NCBI RefSeq assembly: GCF_004118675.1
Contig: NZ_SDHZ01000002.1
Coordinates: 434,001-498,000, forward strand
Length of the DNA stretch: 64,000 nucleotides
Reading direction: 5' to 3'
Origin: Filimonas effusa
GTDB taxonomy: Bacteria; Bacteroidota; Bacteroidia; Chitinophagales; Chitinophagaceae
The translations under genes were made by a program, and so were the position numbers. Shown here in pieces: positions 62,346 through 64,000 of this stretch (position 1 is its first letter; the number at the start of each line of letters is the position of its first letter). The notes under the pieces were generated by a model. That model was given only the letters and a program-made list of their open reading frames with translations. It ran no database searches and was not told the DNA's origin.

Positions 62346-63380
62346 TTACCTGTTTATATAATAGATGTTATTTTCTTTTCTGATCGTAAGCCCGTTAAGT
62401 AATACAAGTGTCTCTAAAAAGTTATCTGCAGTTTCTTTTGCCGGATTGTAAACGCCTGTAAAAGTCATATCCGCCACATCTTCTTCGCTAAAACGGATCC
62501 GTATGCTTCCACTGCGTTGCAACTGAGCGAGCACACTATTTAGCGGTTCATCTTTAAACGTTACAACAGCAGGCGCCGTCACCGCTTTCTTTTCCGTAGT
62601 CGCCTTCATCGCAGGCCGCTCATCGAAGGTCCTGACAATAGGATTGCCATTAACAGCCACAACCAGTTCCTGCCCCGGATCCAGGTAAGTAACAGCGCTG
62701 CTGTTCAATCCCTTGCCCTCAGTCGATACTGCCTGCACCTTTACCTTTCCGCTATATAACCGCACACTCACTTTACCTCCTTTATCTTCGCGCACACGGA
62801 ACGAAGTTCCTAAAGCAGTGGTCGCCACCTGCGCAGTATGTACTGTAAACGGCTGCACCTTACTATTCTTCACCCGGAACAATCCGTTACCCTTCAAATA
62901 AAGATCCCTGCTGTTATTCCTGAAAGGCTGATAATAAGCAACCGAACTATTAGGCTCCAGCGTAACGGAGCTTCCATCCTGCATCGCAATGAACATGGTA
63001 TCACGCGAAGTATTCTCCTGTTTTACAAGGCTATCCTTTTTAATGCCGGCAGCTGCAACCATTGCCCGCTGCTTACCCGGAAACACTTGCCACAACAAAA
63101 AGCCTCCTGCCAGCAATACCGCAACGGCAGCCGCAGCAACCCACTGCATTGGCTTCATCCGGAATACACGCAACGAAGTTTCGGTCTCTATTCTTTTCAA
63201 CATCGACGCCGTTAATGCATCAGGCATCGGGTAATCACTGGTAACCTCCCAGCTCTCCTCTGTCATATATTTCTCCAGCTCGCCGGGATACTCAATAAAG
63301 TAAAGCCTCACCTGCCGCTCTTCTTCATCAGTACACGCTCCCCTGAAAAATTTCTGGATAACCGCTTCGGGAATATTCAT
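62346..63380 (-). CDS. FecR-family anti-sigma factor
   Basis: A 344-aa inner-membrane protein. The N-terminus (MNIPEAVIQKFFRGACTDEE) is cytosolic, the membrane helix is at about 79-96 (VAAAAVAVLLAGGFLLWQVF), the FecR domain at about 125-225 (MQDGSSVTLEPNSSVAYYQP, GLFRVKNSKVQPFTVHTAQV, TALGTSFRV) and an STN-like domain at the end (FKDEPLNSVLAQLQRSGSIR). The ATG at 63380 is chosen since the upstream part of the frame is unlike the family. It should restrain the sigma factor encoded just upstream. Gap to susC is about 100 bp. Confidence 0.93.
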   Translation of the reverse strand: MNIPEAVIQKFFRGACTDEEERQVRLYFIEYPGELEKYMTEESWEVTSDYPMPDALTASMLKRIETETSLRVFRMKPMQWVAAAAVAVLLAGGFLLWQVFPGKQRAMVAAAGIKKDSLVKQENTSRDTMFIAMQDGSSVTLEPNSSVAYYQPFRNNSRDLYLKGNGLFRVKNSKVQPFTVHTAQVATTALGTSFRVREDKGGKVSVRLYSGKVKVQAVSTEGKGLNSSAVTYLDPGQELVVAVNGNPIVRTFDERPAMKATTEKKAVTAPAVVTFKDEPLNSVLAQLQRSGSIRIRFSEEDVADMTFTGVYNPAKETADNFLETLVLLNGLTIRKENNIYYINR

Positions 63381-63533
63381 ACCATGTATTCGTATGAAAA
63401 AGAATTTACCCTTAGTACGTAACAATTAGTTAATAATAGAAAATAATGGGCAGATAGCAGCCGTGATGAGAAAATTGCCCGAAGCTTATATAGAATTCCT
63501 GTTGCCGGATTATAAATAATGGCGCTGAGTTCC

Positions 63534-64000
63534 CTAAAAAAACATCCCGATCACATTTCTTAAATGTCGCAGGGCCTTTGCAATATGTGCCTCAACAGTT
63601 TTGGGTGATACCGATAACTCGGAGGCTATATCCTTATGTGACAGTCCCTCAAACCGGCTTAGTTTAAAAACCTTTTTACATACATACGGGAGTGTCTCTA
63701 TCTCACTGAGGACAAGCGCCATCTCGTTCCTGTGCTCCGCCTGCTGGTTGTATTCATACCCCAAAGAAGAATCGGATTCAGGTATAAGACTGCTCACATG
63801 CGTAGCTTCCTTACGCAAAAGATCTATTACAATACTTTTTGCCGCACGGAATAACTGTGCCGGTAAATCATATTGTTCCGACAACATTTCACGCTTTTCC
63901 CAGATACGTATAAAAGTAAGCTGAACAGTTTCTTCGGCAAGATAGTGGGATCGGGTATACTTATATATATAGCGGTAAAGCCTCGAATGATACTCATAGT
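63534..64000 (-). CDS. ECF RNA polymerase sigma factor (5' end beyond the window)
   Basis: 154 residues are in the window and the frame stays open to the edge; the start lies outside. Region 2 reads LAEETVQLTFIRIWEKREML and region 4 LSRFEGLSHKDIASELSVSP followed by KTVEAHIAKALRHLRN. The M at 63887 is internal, since conserved region 2 residues precede it. It is the first gene of the minus-strand sigma-FecR-SusC-SusD-phosphatase series and probably switches on that operon. Confidence 0.92.
   Translation of the reverse strand, partial: YEYHSRLYRYIYKYTRSHYLAEETVQLTFIRIWEKREMLSEQYDLPAQLFRAAKSIVIDLLRKEATHVSSLIPESDSSLGYEYNQQAEHRNEMALVLSEIETLPYVCKKVFKLSRFEGLSHKDIASELSVSPKTVEAHIAKALRHLRNVIGMFF

Overview
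The window looks like chromosome from a Bacteroidota bacterium, most likely of the Chitinophagaceae (Chitinophaga or a relative). The evidence is two SusC/SusD pairs each linked to an ECF sigma factor and a FecR-type anti-sigma factor, TonB-dependent receptors with carboxypeptidase-like N-terminal domains, the Bacteroidota-type L-rhamnose genes, and promoters of the TTTG-N19-TAnnTTTG type in front of several genes. No rRNA, tRNA, CRISPR array, insertion sequence or prophage was seen. Both ends are cut: the left edge holds ten codons of a LysR/OxyR-like gene and the right edge cuts an ECF sigma gene.

Layout. 0.3-6.4 kb (minus strand): an envelope locus in which two S66 LD-carboxypeptidases flank a TonB-dependent receptor and an exported glycerophosphodiester phosphodiesterase. 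6.5-16.6 kb: metG, a long intergenic stretch filled with three kinds of tandem repeat, a fused hydroxyacyl-CoA dehydrogenase/enoyl-CoA hydratase, a KdgF-like cupin, an exported superoxide dismutase and a tricorn-like S41 protease. 16.8-26.8 kb: a complete L-rhamnose to pyruvate pathway (RhaT, RhaEW, RhaI, kinase, LutABC) with a divergent GntR-type regulator. 27-30.8 kb: an RNA-rich accessory stretch with a candidate structured RNA, a small HTH-like protein, a duplicated 68-bp element and a MauE-like membrane protein followed by a tiny exported protein with two cysteines. 30.8-37.9 kb: SusC/SusD with an STN signalling domain, divergent from its sigma/FecR pair.

38-47 kb: an alpha/beta hydrolase ending in a 20-bp tandem repeat, a glycine-rich lipoprotein, a fatty-acid desaturase, a GH95 fucosidase-type enzyme and a four-gene operon (GtrA, GT39, LacI, aldo-keto reductase). 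47.2-49.6 kb: a membrane protein, a small winged-helix regulator and CreD; the first and third genes share an operator-like motif. 49.7-56.6 kb: a PepSY-like protein, a PQQ-type sugar dehydrogenase, treY/treZ and a small hydrophilic protein. 56.6-64 kb (minus strand): ECF sigma, FecR, SusC, SusD and a purple-acid-type phosphatase in one direction.

The best candidates for undescribed biology are the accessory module at 28.7-30.8 kb (HTH-like protein, duplicated leader element, small RNA candidate, MauE plus Cys-pair exported protein), the promoter-to-terminator RNA at 27.28-27.59 kb, the shared operator of the CreD module, and the LD-carboxypeptidase/receptor/phosphodiesterase locus. Functions come from reading motifs by eye; no database search was run.
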